Assembly (NCBI GenBank): GCA_023437305.1
Contig: JAEZGN010000009.1
Coordinates: 310,001 to 374,000, forward strand
Origin: Bacteroidota bacterium
GTDB taxonomy: Bacteria; Bacteroidota; Bacteroidia; Bacteroidales; Dysgonomonadaceae
Length of the DNA: 64,000 nucleotides
Direction of reading: 5' to 3'
The notes below the pieces were generated by a model. The model was not told the DNA's origin. It searched no databases and saw nothing but the letters and a program-made list of their open reading frames with translations. The translations under genes and the position numbers were made by a program. Positions within the stretch are counted from its first letter, which is position 1; each line of letters starts with the position of its first letter. Shown here piece after piece: positions 36,576-45,806 of the stretch.

Positions 36576-37838
36576 ATGGAAATCACAATCATTGTTCTTC
36601 TGATATTGTTGAATGGTGTTTTTTCAATGTCCGAAATAGCTGTTATCTCAGCACGTAAGTCAAGTCTCAAAACCGAAGCAAAGCGAGGCAGTAAATCTGC
36701 TCAGGCTGCAATACGATTGTCCGAAAATCCCGACCGTTTTTTATCTACTGTTCAGGTTGGAATTACTCTTATTGGTATTCTCACCGGTCTCTATTCGGGT
36801 GATGTATTGGCGGGTGATGTATCGGCATTATTTATCAATTTGGGGCTTTCGGCAAGCTATGCATATCTGCTTGCTAAGTTTGGTATTGTTATAATAGTTA
36901 CTTATTTCACAATAGTTTTTGGTGAATTGGTGCCAAAACGTATCGGTATGAGTTCGGCAGAGAAGGTAGCTAAGGTTATAGCTCGCCCGATGTACTATCT
37001 GTCTATCGTTGTATCTCCTTTTGTATGGGTATTATCCAAAAGCTCGGCTTTAATGTTTAACATGCTGGGGGTTTCCTTATCCGAGTCTAAAGTTACAGAA
37101 GAAGAAATCAAGTCGATGGTAATTGAAGGGGCTGAAGACGGGGAAGTGCGTGATGTAGAAAAAGAAATAGTAGAACGTGTCTTTAATTTGGGCGATAGAG
37201 ATTTGGAATCTATCATGACCAATCGGGGAGATATCGTATGGATAGATACGGATATGACAAATGATGAGATCATAACCCTTATACATAAATACCCCTTTGA
37301 TAAATATCCTGTAGCGACCAAGGATTTAGATCATGTACTGGGAATAGTTTATTTGAAGGATATGTTTGGAAAGATAGAATCTGCGGACTTTGACGTGAAG
37401 ACTGTTGTGCATCCGGTTCAGTTCTTTTCTGAAAGTATGGAAGTATATAGTGCGCTGGCTGATATGAAGGCTAATCATATATCGTATGCCCTCGTTTGTG
37501 ACGAATTTGGGGCAGTGAAAGGAATTGTTACACTAAAAGATATTCTGGAAGCATTGGTTGGTACTTTGTTAGACCCGCAAGAGGAGCCTGCAATAGTACA
37601 GCGTCAGGATGCGAGTTATCTGATAGATGGACAATGTTCATTTTACGATTTTCTTGTTTATTTCAGAATGGGGGATATGTATAACAAATACGACTACAAT
37701 ACAGTAAGTGGCCTGATTCTCGACAAATTGGGACATATCCCTAAAACCGGAGAGGTTCTGAGGTGGAAAGGTTTTGTAATCGAAATTGTAGATATGGATG
37801 GCGTTCGTATAGATAAAATACTAGTTAAAAAAAATTAA
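36576..37838 (+). CDS. CNNM/CorC-family membrane protein with CBS domains
   Basis: 420 residues. An N-terminal DUF21 (CNNM) transmembrane domain (1 to about 190; ISARKSSLKTEAKRGSKSAQAA, STVQVGITLIGILTGLYSG) is followed by two CBS domains (about 205-330, MTNRGDIVWIDTDMTNDEI; VCDEFGAVKGIVTLKDILEALVG). A CorC/HlyC C-terminal domain follows (about 340-418). Often called hemolysin-like, but the family is linked to Mg2+ or Co2+ efflux and homeostasis. It lies in a region with a cation antiporter and, further on, mgtE. Confidence 0.9.
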   Translation: MEITIIVLLILLNGVFSMSEIAVISARKSSLKTEAKRGSKSAQAAIRLSENPDRFLSTVQVGITLIGILTGLYSGDVLAGDVSALFINLGLSASYAYLLAKFGIVIIVTYFTIVFGELVPKRIGMSSAEKVAKVIARPMYYLSIVVSPFVWVLSKSSALMFNMLGVSLSESKVTEEEIKSMVIEGAEDGEVRDVEKEIVERVFNLGDRDLESIMTNRGDIVWIDTDMTNDEIITLIHKYPFDKYPVATKDLDHVLGIVYLKDMFGKIESADFDVKTVVHPVQFFSESMEVYSALADMKANHISYALVCDEFGAVKGIVTLKDILEALVGTLLDPQEEPAIVQRQDASYLIDGQCSFYDFLVYFRMGDMYNKYDYNTVSGLILDKLGHIPKTGEVLRWKGFVIEIVDMDGVRIDKILVKKN

Positions 37839-37900
37839 TATATATTATCCTTGTATATACGCTATTTATTTAAAATAGAAAAGGAATCGAAAATAAACCA

Positions 37901-37908
37901 TAATTTTG
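37901..37908 (+). promoter_or_regulatory. Candidate -7 box of the second antiporter gene
   Basis: TAATTTTG followed by TC, about 69 nt before the ATG at 37977; fits TAnnTTTG. -33 not clear. Confidence 0.4.
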
Positions 37909-37976
37909 TCTTCGATTAGGCAAAAATATTATTTAGTACTTATATTTATTTATGGCTGTTAACGGAGAACTTATAT

Positions 37977-40244
37977 ATGAAAAAATTTAAGAATCTGTTT
38001 TTTTACATTATATCGATAGGGTCATTCTCTCTCATATTACTTATTATACTTCAACTTGGTAAAAATAATCTGGAGGTTGGACGAACCATCTCGGAGCAAA
38101 CAACAGGAGAATCGGCATGGACCGAATTTGGCAAAAGTTTACTGCATAATATAAGTGTTCCTTTCGCCATCCTAATGTTACAAATAATTGTGATAATGCT
38201 GGTGGTGAAAATTTTTGGCTGGATCTGTAAAAAGATCGGTCAAACTTCCGTCATTGGGGAGATAGCGGCAGGTATCGTATTAGGACCATCGTTATTAGGC
38301 TTGTACTTTCCTGAAGTTTCACAATTCCTGTTTCCTGTGTCTTCTCTGGTCAATATCAACCTGTTAAGTCAGGTAGGACTGATACTCTTTATGTTTATTG
38401 TGGGTATGGAGTTGAATCTGAATGTATTGAAAAACAGAGCTCATAGTGCAGTAATAATAAGTCATGCCAGTATTATCTTTCCTTTTACACTAGGGGCATT
38501 GCTGGCGTATTTTATATATGAAGATTTTACTCATGCGCATTCCGGATTTGTTTCGTTTGCTCTCTTTATGGGGATTGCGATGAGTATAACAGCCTTTCCC
38601 GTTTTGGCACGTATTGTGCATGAGAAAGGAATCAACAAGTCACCGGTAGGGCCTATGGTTATTACATGTGCAGCCATCGATGATATTACTGCTTGGTGTT
38701 TATTGGCTGCAGTAATAGCAATAGCCAAAGCAGGAACTTTCACCAGTTCACTATATGTGATCTTAATGGCTGTTGTCTATGTCCTAATAATGTTTAAAGT
38801 CGTTCGCCCTATCTTGAAAAACATTGCAGATAATCATCACCTGAAAGGGATGTCTAAGACAGTGATGGGCGGCTTTATATTGGTGTTATTCTTGTCGGCA
38901 TACACTACCGAGGCTATTGGTATTCATGCTCTGTTTGGAGCTTTCCTTGCAGGAGTGATAATGCCTTCGAATATACGATTGCGTAATCTCCTGACCGAAA
39001 GAATGGAATATGTAACACTGATAATCTTATTGCCTCTGTTCTTTGTTTTCACAGGATTGAGAACCGAAATCGGGTTGTTGAATAGCGGACATCTGTGGCT
39101 TGTATGTCTTGTTGTGATTGCGGTTGCTGTAATAGGTAAGTTTCTTGGTAGTGCCTTGGCTGCACGTTTTGTGGGGCAAAACTGGAAAGACAGCTTGGTA
39201 ATAGGTGCTCTGATGAACACCCGAGGACTGATGGAGCTGGTTGTATTGAATATCGGTCTCGACTTAGGAATATTAACGCCCGAACTATTTGCTATGATGG
39301 TTATTATGGCTTTAGTTACCACGTTTATGACATCGCCTAGTTTAAATATTTTGGATAAGATATTTAAACGAAATGAGCATTATTCTGAAATCTCGGCACA
39401 GAAGAAGTTTAAAGTATTGGTGCCTTTTTCAAGCCCTCAAACAGGGCGTAAGCTATTACTTTTGGCAAGTTATTTGATAAAAAGAAAACAGTCACAGTCT
39501 GATCTGACATTATTGCACTTGACGGAAGGAAGCCCAATGCATCAATACAATATAGATGAGGAGGAAGATCGTGTTTTTCGACCTGTAAAGGACGAAGCCT
39601 ATTCTTTACAACAGGATATAAATACCATGTTTGAGGTTACAAATAATTTTCAAAACAGTATTATAAAAATAGCAAACAAAGGAGAATACGATTTTCTCTT
39701 GATTGGAAATAAAGGATACACCTATTCAGACAGGTTTTTGGGGCGTTTTTCTAATGCTTTGAGCTATATTCCCGACTATATTTTATCCATAGTACAAAAT
39801 AAAATAAGGAAAAAAGGAACATTCGACGCCCCTTTCGATGACCGTACCCGTTCTATTATCTCGAAGACCAATATGCCTGTTGGCATATTTATTGATAAAG
39901 GATTAATAACTATCCGTAACATTTTTGTTCCTATATTCGATGAGGATGATATTTTTATGGGTGAATTTATGGAAAGACTGGCCGAAAACTCATATGTGAG
40001 GATAACATTATGGGATCGTGTAGGATTGGCCGAAAACTCCATCGAATTTGTAAAGTCAGTAAAGGCAATAAAAGCTGTAAACCCATACCTATTCCAATTG
40101 TGGAACAACAATATACCTGTAGATAGTGATATATTGATGAAACAAGATTTGATCTTGATTAGTCTCAATAGTTGGAAAGAACTGAATGCGAAAAAACCAA
40201 ATTTGCTTCGAGATGCTCCTTCTACATTGATAATGACTAATTGA
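37977..40244 (+). CDS. CPA2-type cation:proton antiporter with Usp-like cytosolic tail
   Basis: 755 residues. An N-terminal segment with one extra helix (6-27) and a loop (30-55) precedes the Na+/H+ exchanger domain (about 60-460; IGEIAAGIVLGPSLLGL, FMFIVGMELNL, FPVLARIVHEKGI, ALMNTRGLMELVVLNIG). The C-terminal 280 residues are soluble and resemble paired universal-stress-protein-like domains, as in plant CHX and some bacterial exchangers. This differs from the TrkA-C tail of the antiporter at 3797. Ion specificity unknown. The next gene begins 26 nt later. Confidence 0.88.
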   Translation: MKKFKNLFFYIISIGSFSLILLIILQLGKNNLEVGRTISEQTTGESAWTEFGKSLLHNISVPFAILMLQIIVIMLVVKIFGWICKKIGQTSVIGEIAAGIVLGPSLLGLYFPEVSQFLFPVSSLVNINLLSQVGLILFMFIVGMELNLNVLKNRAHSAVIISHASIIFPFTLGALLAYFIYEDFTHAHSGFVSFALFMGIAMSITAFPVLARIVHEKGINKSPVGPMVITCAAIDDITAWCLLAAVIAIAKAGTFTSSLYVILMAVVYVLIMFKVVRPILKNIADNHHLKGMSKTVMGGFILVLFLSAYTTEAIGIHALFGAFLAGVIMPSNIRLRNLLTERMEYVTLIILLPLFFVFTGLRTEIGLLNSGHLWLVCLVVIAVAVIGKFLGSALAARFVGQNWKDSLVIGALMNTRGLMELVVLNIGLDLGILTPELFAMMVIMALVTTFMTSPSLNILDKIFKRNEHYSEISAQKKFKVLVPFSSPQTGRKLLLLASYLIKRKQSQSDLTLLHLTEGSPMHQYNIDEEEDRVFRPVKDEAYSLQQDINTMFEVTNNFQNSIIKIANKGEYDFLLIGNKGYTYSDRFLGRFSNALSYIPDYILSIVQNKIRKKGTFDAPFDDRTRSIISKTNMPVGIFIDKGLITIRNIFVPIFDEDDIFMGEFMERLAENSYVRITLWDRVGLAENSIEFVKSVKAIKAVNPYLFQLWNNNIPVDSDILMKQDLILISLNSWKELNAKKPNLLRDAPSTLIMTN

Positions 40245-40270
40245 GCATAACCATACATAAGTATTTAAGG

Positions 40271-42487
40271 ATGAATAGTCGCGATATAATAGCTCTTAAA
40301 AAAGAAATTCTTCAAAACCTGTCAAAAAGGCAGCTGAAAGATGTGTTTGAGTCACTGACAAAGTTGGTAGTAAACCTTCAGGATTGGAAAGTGTCTGAAA
40401 CATTGAGCGAATTAGAAACAAACTACAAATTTATGCTTCATTATCTCTTCGAAGGTGTTGAAGATACCGAACGAGATAATGTTTATCGTAATCTGTTAAG
40501 ATCTTTATACGAGCTCACAGACGATGTTGCTGATGAACTCTTAAATATAGAGTCGACCAATATATTTTATGAAAAGTATCGGATTAATAGGTTGAAGAGT
40601 TATTCTTTGCCTGATTATCTGAAGCAGTTGAAGGATATTTCCGATTCTATGTCTATTGTAGATTTGCTTGAGGCAGGAGAAGAAAAGAATCAGAGAAAAC
40701 TCGACTTGGCGGTAAAGCGTGAACGTATAGCTTCCGATTTATTCTCCAAAGTATATGTTTCTCCACGAGCAGAGGAAAGCGATTATAATGATTACATCTC
40801 TTTTCTTGAGAATGAGGTAATGCCTGTAAGAGAAAAGAGCCTGCTTTTGTCAGCACTGTCTCTAAGCCTGTTTCATCGCTTCGACTATCGAAAAGTACAG
40901 GTGCTGATGTACACTTCTTTTTCCGACAATATGCAACTGCGGGTAAGGGCTATTGTAGGTCTTGTGATTCTCATGCAAATGTACGATGTGCGCTGGTCAT
41001 TGTATCCTGAACTGCAAAGTCAATTGGATATTATGTCCGAAAATCAGGATTTCCGTAGGGCTGTTCGCCGTGTTGTGATTCAGTTGATTCGTTCACGCGA
41101 GACGGAGCAGATTAGTAAGAAGATCAGGGAGGAAATTTTGCCAGAGATGATGAAGTTTAATAATCTGGCCGGCCGCAAACTAAATATGGAAGAGCTGATG
41201 GGTGGCGATACAGACTTTTCGGAAAAAAATCCTGAGTGGCAAAAGGAACTTGAAGAGTCGGGGCTTGGTAAAAAGCTACAAGAATATTCCAATTTGCAAA
41301 TGGAAGGTGCCGATGTGTTTCATTCTACATTTTCGGGATTAAAGCACTTTTCTTTCTTTTCCGAAATGAGCAATTGGTTTATGCCTTTCGATCCTTCGTA
41401 CTCTGAGCTTATGAGTCTGTTTCCCGAAGATAGCGGAAGTAATCTGCTGAAGACTGCCGTTCTCGATTCGGGGCATATGTGTAATTCCGATAAGTATTCT
41501 TTCTGTTTGAGCCTATTGCAAATATCTCCTGCTCAGCGGGATATGATGATGGGGCGGATGGGTGCCGAATCGGAAGAGATAAAGCAACTGCAAAAAGAGG
41601 CGCAGGCAATGAATCCTACTATCGATGACGAAGTTACCTCAAATCAATATATTCAAGATTTGTATCGTTTCTTTAAATTACATCCATATCGCAACAACTT
41701 CTTTGATGTATTCAAGCTGAGTTTGAATTTCTATGATAAGAAGTCCATTGCTCCATTGATATCCGATGTAGAAAGCATGAGGAAAATTGCACAGTATTGT
41801 TTCGACAAAAATAATTTCAGTGAGGCGTTGGATGTCTTCAATCGCCTGATTGATATTGATAGTCAGAATGATGATATCTGGCAAAAGATAGGGTATTGCA
41901 AGCAAATGCTCAACAATCAGGATGGTGCATTAGCGGCATATTTGCAAGCAGATGTGCTGAACCCCGATAATTCGTGGATCATAAGGCGTATCGCGCAGAT
42001 ATACCGAACACTGAAGAAGCCGGATATGTCATTGTACTATTATCAGAAGGCTGCAAAACTGAATCCTGACAATATAAATACAGAACTGAATATAGGACAT
42101 TGCTATCTGGAGATGAACGACTATGAGCAGGCTTTGAATACGTACTTTAAGGTAGAATTATTAGATTCGAGAGGCACAAAAGCCCAGCGTCCTATTGCAT
42201 GGACTGCATTTTTGTTGAAGAAATATGAATTAGCTCAAAAATATTACAAGCAAATTTTGGAAGGCAAGCCTACTATACACGATTTTCTGAATGCCGGACA
42301 TGTAGAACTATGTGCCGGTAATATGAAAGAAGCTATCGAGCATTATAAAAAAGCGGTTTATAAAGATAATGACTTCGAGCTGTTTGCAATGTTGTTTGAT
42401 GCAGACAGAGAAAGCCTTTTAAATCATGGCGTAGACGCAAAAATATTCCCTTTCTTATTCGATCAGATAAAATACGGAATAGGATAA
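40271..42487 (+). CDS. Cytosolic TPR-repeat protein
   Basis: 738 residues from ATG 40271 (MNSRDIIALKKEI). An in-frame TTG at 40241 overlaps the antiporter stop and is less likely. The first two thirds are helical with no recognised domain. The last third holds tetratricopeptide repeats (for example FSEALDVFNRLIDIDSQNDDIWQKIGYCKQMLN, PDMSLYYYQKAAKLNPDN, YEQALNTYFKVELLD, MKEAIEHYKKAVYKDND). No signal peptide. Probably a protein-protein scaffold; function unknown. It may be cotranscribed with the antiporter. Confidence 0.85.
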   Translation: MNSRDIIALKKEILQNLSKRQLKDVFESLTKLVVNLQDWKVSETLSELETNYKFMLHYLFEGVEDTERDNVYRNLLRSLYELTDDVADELLNIESTNIFYEKYRINRLKSYSLPDYLKQLKDISDSMSIVDLLEAGEEKNQRKLDLAVKRERIASDLFSKVYVSPRAEESDYNDYISFLENEVMPVREKSLLLSALSLSLFHRFDYRKVQVLMYTSFSDNMQLRVRAIVGLVILMQMYDVRWSLYPELQSQLDIMSENQDFRRAVRRVVIQLIRSRETEQISKKIREEILPEMMKFNNLAGRKLNMEELMGGDTDFSEKNPEWQKELEESGLGKKLQEYSNLQMEGADVFHSTFSGLKHFSFFSEMSNWFMPFDPSYSELMSLFPEDSGSNLLKTAVLDSGHMCNSDKYSFCLSLLQISPAQRDMMMGRMGAESEEIKQLQKEAQAMNPTIDDEVTSNQYIQDLYRFFKLHPYRNNFFDVFKLSLNFYDKKSIAPLISDVESMRKIAQYCFDKNNFSEALDVFNRLIDIDSQNDDIWQKIGYCKQMLNNQDGALAAYLQADVLNPDNSWIIRRIAQIYRTLKKPDMSLYYYQKAAKLNPDNINTELNIGHCYLEMNDYEQALNTYFKVELLDSRGTKAQRPIAWTAFLLKKYELAQKYYKQILEGKPTIHDFLNAGHVELCAGNMKEAIEHYKKAVYKDNDFELFAMLFDADRESLLNHGVDAKIFPFLFDQIKYGIG

Positions 42488-42561
42488 TTTGAAGGTGCCT
42501 TTGAATAATATATATTTTTAAATAAAAGCTTACTAAAATACTTCAAAGAGTATGATAGTTG

Positions 42562-42596
42562 AAAACGACTGTAAATAAAGAATTTATAGTCGTTTT
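42562..42596 (+). terminator. Terminator after the TPR gene
   Basis: AAAACGACT (42562-42570) pairs with AGTCGTTTT (42588-42596), with AAAT/ATTT pairing inside, then TTCTATTT. Confidence 0.8.
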
Positions 42597-42771
42597 TCTA
42601 TTTGAACAGAATGAATAATTGCAAACACTTACCGAAAAAACTGAATCACACAAAGTAACCATATAAGAATATTCTGATTACTATCACTAATATATTTTTG
42701 ATTCCTGACATAGGGCTGTCACCGACCATGTTTAATTTTGCCTCATGAGTATTTATTAAACAGTAAAAAAG

Positions 42772-43734
42772 ATGAGTAACAAAACTAACACAAAATTTAA
42801 TTCGATCGAATTTCCAAAGCCTAACATGATTTCAATCAATGGCGTATTATTAGAAGTCTTTGAAGCAGGAGAAAAAAAATCAGGTAAACCTATTGTTCTC
42901 TGTCATGGCTTTCCTGAGCATGCATTTTCTTGGCGTTATCAGATACCGGCGCTTGCCGCAGCAGGTTACCATGTCATCGTTCCCAATCAGAGGGGCTATG
43001 GCAACTCGTCGCATCCGACCGAAGTAACTGATTATGATATTGAACACTTGACCGGAGACCTTGTCGCATTACTCGATTATTACGGATATAAGGATGCCAC
43101 TTTTGTCGGTCACGACTGGGGGGCCAATGTTGTTTGGAATTTAGCTCTATTGCACCCTGATAGGGTGAATAAAGTAATAAACTTGGCTTTGCCCTACCAG
43201 GAGCGTGGAGAACAACCATGGATTGAATTTATGGAAGCCGTATTTGGAGCAGACTTTTATTTTGTTCACTTCAATAGACAATATGGTGTTGCAGATGCTA
43301 TTATGAATGAAAATGCAGCCCGGTTCCTTCGTAACATGTTTCGCAAAAACATGCCTCCCGCATCTCCCGCACCAGGCATGCAAATGATCAATTTGGCAAG
43401 AGCAGAGAAGCCACTTGGAGAGCCTTTAATGAGCGAGGACGAACTCTCGGTATTCGTTTCTGCATTCGAATCATCAGGGTTTACAGGGAGTATAAATTGG
43501 TATAGAAACATGGATAGAAACTGGCACTTGATGGCAGACATTACGCCAATCATTCATCAGCCTGCTCTTATGATATATGGCGAACAGGATACGATCCCAA
43601 AGTCTGAAAACCTAAAAAGTGTAGTTCCTAATTTGGATGTTATTAGCTTAGATTGTGGTCATTGGATTCAGCAAGAAAAGCCGGAGGAAACAACCCGATC
43701 AATTTTAAAATGGCTGGAACAACAGGAAGCCTAA
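42772..43734 (+). CDS. Epoxide-hydrolase-like alpha/beta hydrolase
   Basis: 320 residues without a signal peptide. The oxyanion HGFPEH motif is at 45-50, and the nucleophile elbow GHDWGANV has aspartate (D115) in place of serine, as in epoxide hydrolases and haloalkane dehalogenases. The charge-relay acid lies near GEQDTIPKSE and the histidine in CGHWIQQEKPEE near 299. The HGFP motif favours soluble epoxide hydrolase over dehalogenase. The lack of obvious neighbours with related roles leaves the substrate open. A TAATTTTG -7 box lies at 42733-42740. Confidence 0.85.
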   Translation: MSNKTNTKFNSIEFPKPNMISINGVLLEVFEAGEKKSGKPIVLCHGFPEHAFSWRYQIPALAAAGYHVIVPNQRGYGNSSHPTEVTDYDIEHLTGDLVALLDYYGYKDATFVGHDWGANVVWNLALLHPDRVNKVINLALPYQERGEQPWIEFMEAVFGADFYFVHFNRQYGVADAIMNENAARFLRNMFRKNMPPASPAPGMQMINLARAEKPLGEPLMSEDELSVFVSAFESSGFTGSINWYRNMDRNWHLMADITPIIHQPALMIYGEQDTIPKSENLKSVVPNLDVISLDCGHWIQQEKPEETTRSILKWLEQQEA

Positions 43735-43764
43735 TAAGGAAATAGAAACATATTACCCTAAAAG

Positions 43765-43820
43765 CCGAACAGATTGTTTGGGCTGATGTTTTTTTCAAAC
43801 ATTTTCTCCAATCTGTTCGG
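43765..43820. terminator. Bidirectional terminator between the hydrolase gene and mgtE
   Basis: 12-bp perfect stem CCGAACAGATTG / CAATCTGTTCGG (43765-43776, 43809-43820), followed by TTTATTTATT. The 32-nt loop has a further GTTTG/CAAAC pairing. Confidence 0.85.
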
Positions 43821-43982
43821 TTTATTTATTACACAAAAAAGTCTAGTATTCTTACTCTTTTGCGTTTATTTTCTTTAATCTAAAAACTCATCTTTTTCTT
43901 TTGAGATACTTTGTTCCTCTCAGTATCACAAGAGATACACTTAAGCTCGCCGCTTGTTCTTTATTAATAAAATATCAATTTA

Positions 43983-45365
43983 TCAGAGCAGTTTTCCGCT
44001 TAAGAACATCGCTGCAATAGAGAAATAGATGATAAGTCCGGTAACATCCACCAGCGTTGCTACAAATGGAGCTGATGCGGTAGCCGGGTCTAATCCTATT
44101 TTCTTTAGCATGAGGGGGATCATCGAGCCGGAGAACGTTCCCCACAAGACAATGAATATGAGCGAAACGGACACACTCAAAGCAACCCATAGCCAATATT
44201 CACCATAGTCGTATAAACCCAGTTCTTGCCATATAAATATTCGAGTAAAACCTATTACACCAAGAATAGAGCCCAAAAGCAGACCTGATAAAATTTCTTT
44301 TCTCATCACATACCACCAGTTTTTTAGCTTTAGTTCGCCTAGTGCCAATGCACGGATAATAAGACTGGCAGCCTGCGAACCCGAGTTACCCCCGCTTGAA
44401 ATGATTAGTGGAACAAACAAGGCCAACACTACGGCTTTCTCTATCTCCTCGTCGAAGTGTCCCATCGCTGATGCTGTGAGCATTTCTCCTAAAAAGAGGA
44501 CAACTAGCCATCCTGCACGTTTTTTTACCATTTCGGTCAGTGATGTTTTGGTATATGACAGGTCGAGCCCTTCTGTACCCCCAAACTTTTGGAAGTCTTC
44601 TGTGCTTTCTTCTTCAGCCACATCCATCACGTCGTCGATGGTAACAATGCCCAGCAGTGTGCCGTTGGTGTCCGTTACGGGTAAAGCTACACGGTCGTGA
44701 TCTGAGAATATTTTTACGGCAATTTCCTGATCGTCGTATGCGTTAAGCGAGATAACCCGATTGTCGCTAAGCTCGCCAATAGTCTGATTGGCTGAAGCCA
44801 AAATTATTTCCTTGATACGGATATCGGCGATAAGTCTCCAGTTGTCATCTACAACGTATATTACATTTAGTGTTTCGGAGTCGCGTCCGAATTTTCGAAT
44901 ATGGTTTATTGCTTGCTCTACTGTATAATAGGGTCTTACTGCAACATATTCGGGTGTCATCAGACGTCCGATGCTATCTTTGGGGAATCCCAGTAGCTTG
45001 GTGGTGATTTCTCTTTCTTCGTCCGATAATATCTGCATCAGACGCTGGCTTACTTCGCCCGGTAGTTCTTCAAAGAAGGCCGTACGGTCGTCCGGATCAA
45101 GATCATTAAGAAGAGATGTAACTTTATTGATATTAACAGCCAGTCCTTCGATGATATCTTCTTTTTCGTCGTGAGAAAGGCGTTTGAAAGTCTCCGTTGC
45201 CAATTCCTGTGGCAAGAGGCGGAATAAAATGATCTGATCAGACTTGGGTATGTCTGCAATGATTTCTGCTATCTGAACAGAATCGAGGTTGTTAAGTTCT
45301 TGTTTTACGATTTTCCAGCTTTTGTCTTCAATAAGCTGTTGGAGGCGGATTATTATTTCACTCAT
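43983..45365 (-). CDS. mgtE: MgtE magnesium transporter
   Basis: 460 residues. Domains in order: the MgtE N-terminal superhelical domain (1 to about 130); two CBS domains (about 135-260; MTPEYVAVRPYYTVEQAINHI, LPVTDTNGTLLGIVTIDDVMDV); a connecting helix; and the five-helix pore domain (about 285-460; SSGGNSGSQAASLIIRALALGEL and GLDPATASAPFVATLVDVTGL). MgtE is a Mg2+-selective channel gated closed by Mg2+ bound to the cytosolic domains. Unusually for this genome it has a clear Shine-Dalgarno (AAGGAG, 45379-45374, 8 nt spacer). That site lies inside a switchable hairpin, downstream of a short leader ORF (45474-45415). Confidence 0.95.
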   Translation of the reverse strand: MSEIIIRLQQLIEDKSWKIVKQELNNLDSVQIAEIIADIPKSDQIILFRLLPQELATETFKRLSHDEKEDIIEGLAVNINKVTSLLNDLDPDDRTAFFEELPGEVSQRLMQILSDEEREITTKLLGFPKDSIGRLMTPEYVAVRPYYTVEQAINHIRKFGRDSETLNVIYVVDDNWRLIADIRIKEIILASANQTIGELSDNRVISLNAYDDQEIAVKIFSDHDRVALPVTDTNGTLLGIVTIDDVMDVAEEESTEDFQKFGGTEGLDLSYTKTSLTEMVKKRAGWLVVLFLGEMLTASAMGHFDEEIEKAVVLALFVPLIISSGGNSGSQAASLIIRALALGELKLKNWWYVMRKEILSGLLLGSILGVIGFTRIFIWQELGLYDYGEYWLWVALSVSVSLIFIVLWGTFSGSMIPLMLKKIGLDPATASAPFVATLVDVTGLIIYFSIAAMFLSGKLL

Positions 45366-45371
45366 GATGTA

Positions 45372-45423
45372 ATCTCCTTACTTTATCTCTGTAAGGAAAT
45401 CACAATAAGACCCTTTACAGAGA
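45372..45423 (-). promoter_or_regulatory. Mutually exclusive hairpins controlling the mgtE ribosome-binding site
   Basis: On the mgtE transcript, 45400-45391 (AUUUCCUUAC) pairs with 45381-45372 (GUAAGGAGAU), 10 bp with one G-U, hiding the AAGGAG site. The competing stem pairs 45423-45415 (UCUCUGUAA, the end and stop codon of the leader ORF) with 45394-45386 (UUACAGAGA), 9 bp perfect plus GG/CC across one bulged A. The two share UUAC, so only one can form. A third element, AAGACCC (45467-45461, inside the leader ORF) with GGGUCUU (45413-45407), competes with the second stem. The hairpins are seen; the regulatory logic is inferred. Confidence 0.7.
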
Positions 45424-45474
45424 GGTTAATACTTTTGTTTTGTTTCTGTAACTCGGATACGGGTCTTCGTCCAT
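45415..45474 (-). CDS. MgtL-like leader peptide upstream of mgtE
   Basis: 19 codons, MDEDPYPSYRNKTKVLTSL, starting at ATG 45474-45472 and stopping 49 nt before the mgtE start. It resembles enterobacterial MgtL ([17 protein letters not shown]): Met then acidic residues, D-P-x-P at positions 4-7, Arg at 10, then basic residues. In MgtL the acidic/proline stretch destabilises the ribosome at low Mg2+ (intrinsic ribosome destabilisation) and the leader ORF controls mgtA. Here the ORF lies in front of a different Mg2+ transporter. Translation to the stop codon would cover the 5' arm of the stem that frees the mgtE ribosome-binding site. Coding status is inferred from similarity and RNA layout. Confidence 0.65.
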   Translation of the reverse strand: MDEDPYPSYRNKTKVLTSL

Positions 45475-45531
45475 GATTTTTAATTTTTAGTGAATACTAG
45501 CCCAAATGAGTAGGGGGCGTTAAAACCGCTG

Positions 45532-45563
45532 CAAAAGTAATACTTTCTTCGAGAACCGCCAAA
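45532..45563 (-). promoter_or_regulatory. Promoter of the mgtE leader transcript
   Basis: TTTG (45563-45560), 20 nt, then TACTTTTG (45539-45532): a full match to the Bacteroidota -33/-7 consensus. Transcription should start near 45526, giving a leader of about 160 nt before mgtE with room for the short ORF. The rest of the gap to the phosphohexomutase gene (45564-45806) holds no gene; TATTTTTG at 45748-45755 is a possible plus-strand -7 box. Confidence 0.75.
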
Positions 45564-45806
45564 AAGAACTTTTCTTAAATGGGATGCGATACGGGGTGAT
45601 TAGGTTTTATTATACTTTATTATATTTTTAGTATTCACCTGTTTAGTTTTGTATGAAGAATCAATAGATTAAAGCAAATGATTGGTCTGAGCATGGAGTA
45701 AGACTATATTTCTTATATCTTCTTACCCCCTCAAAGCAAAAAATTGTTATTTTTGTTATTCGCATTTTTGTTTAGATCAATATAAAACTAAAATAAAGAA
45801 GAAAGC

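Noticed and set aside
45366..45540. M-box riboswitch upstream of mgtE
   Set aside because: M-box conserved sequence is absent; the visible structure is a leader ORF with competing hairpins instead.
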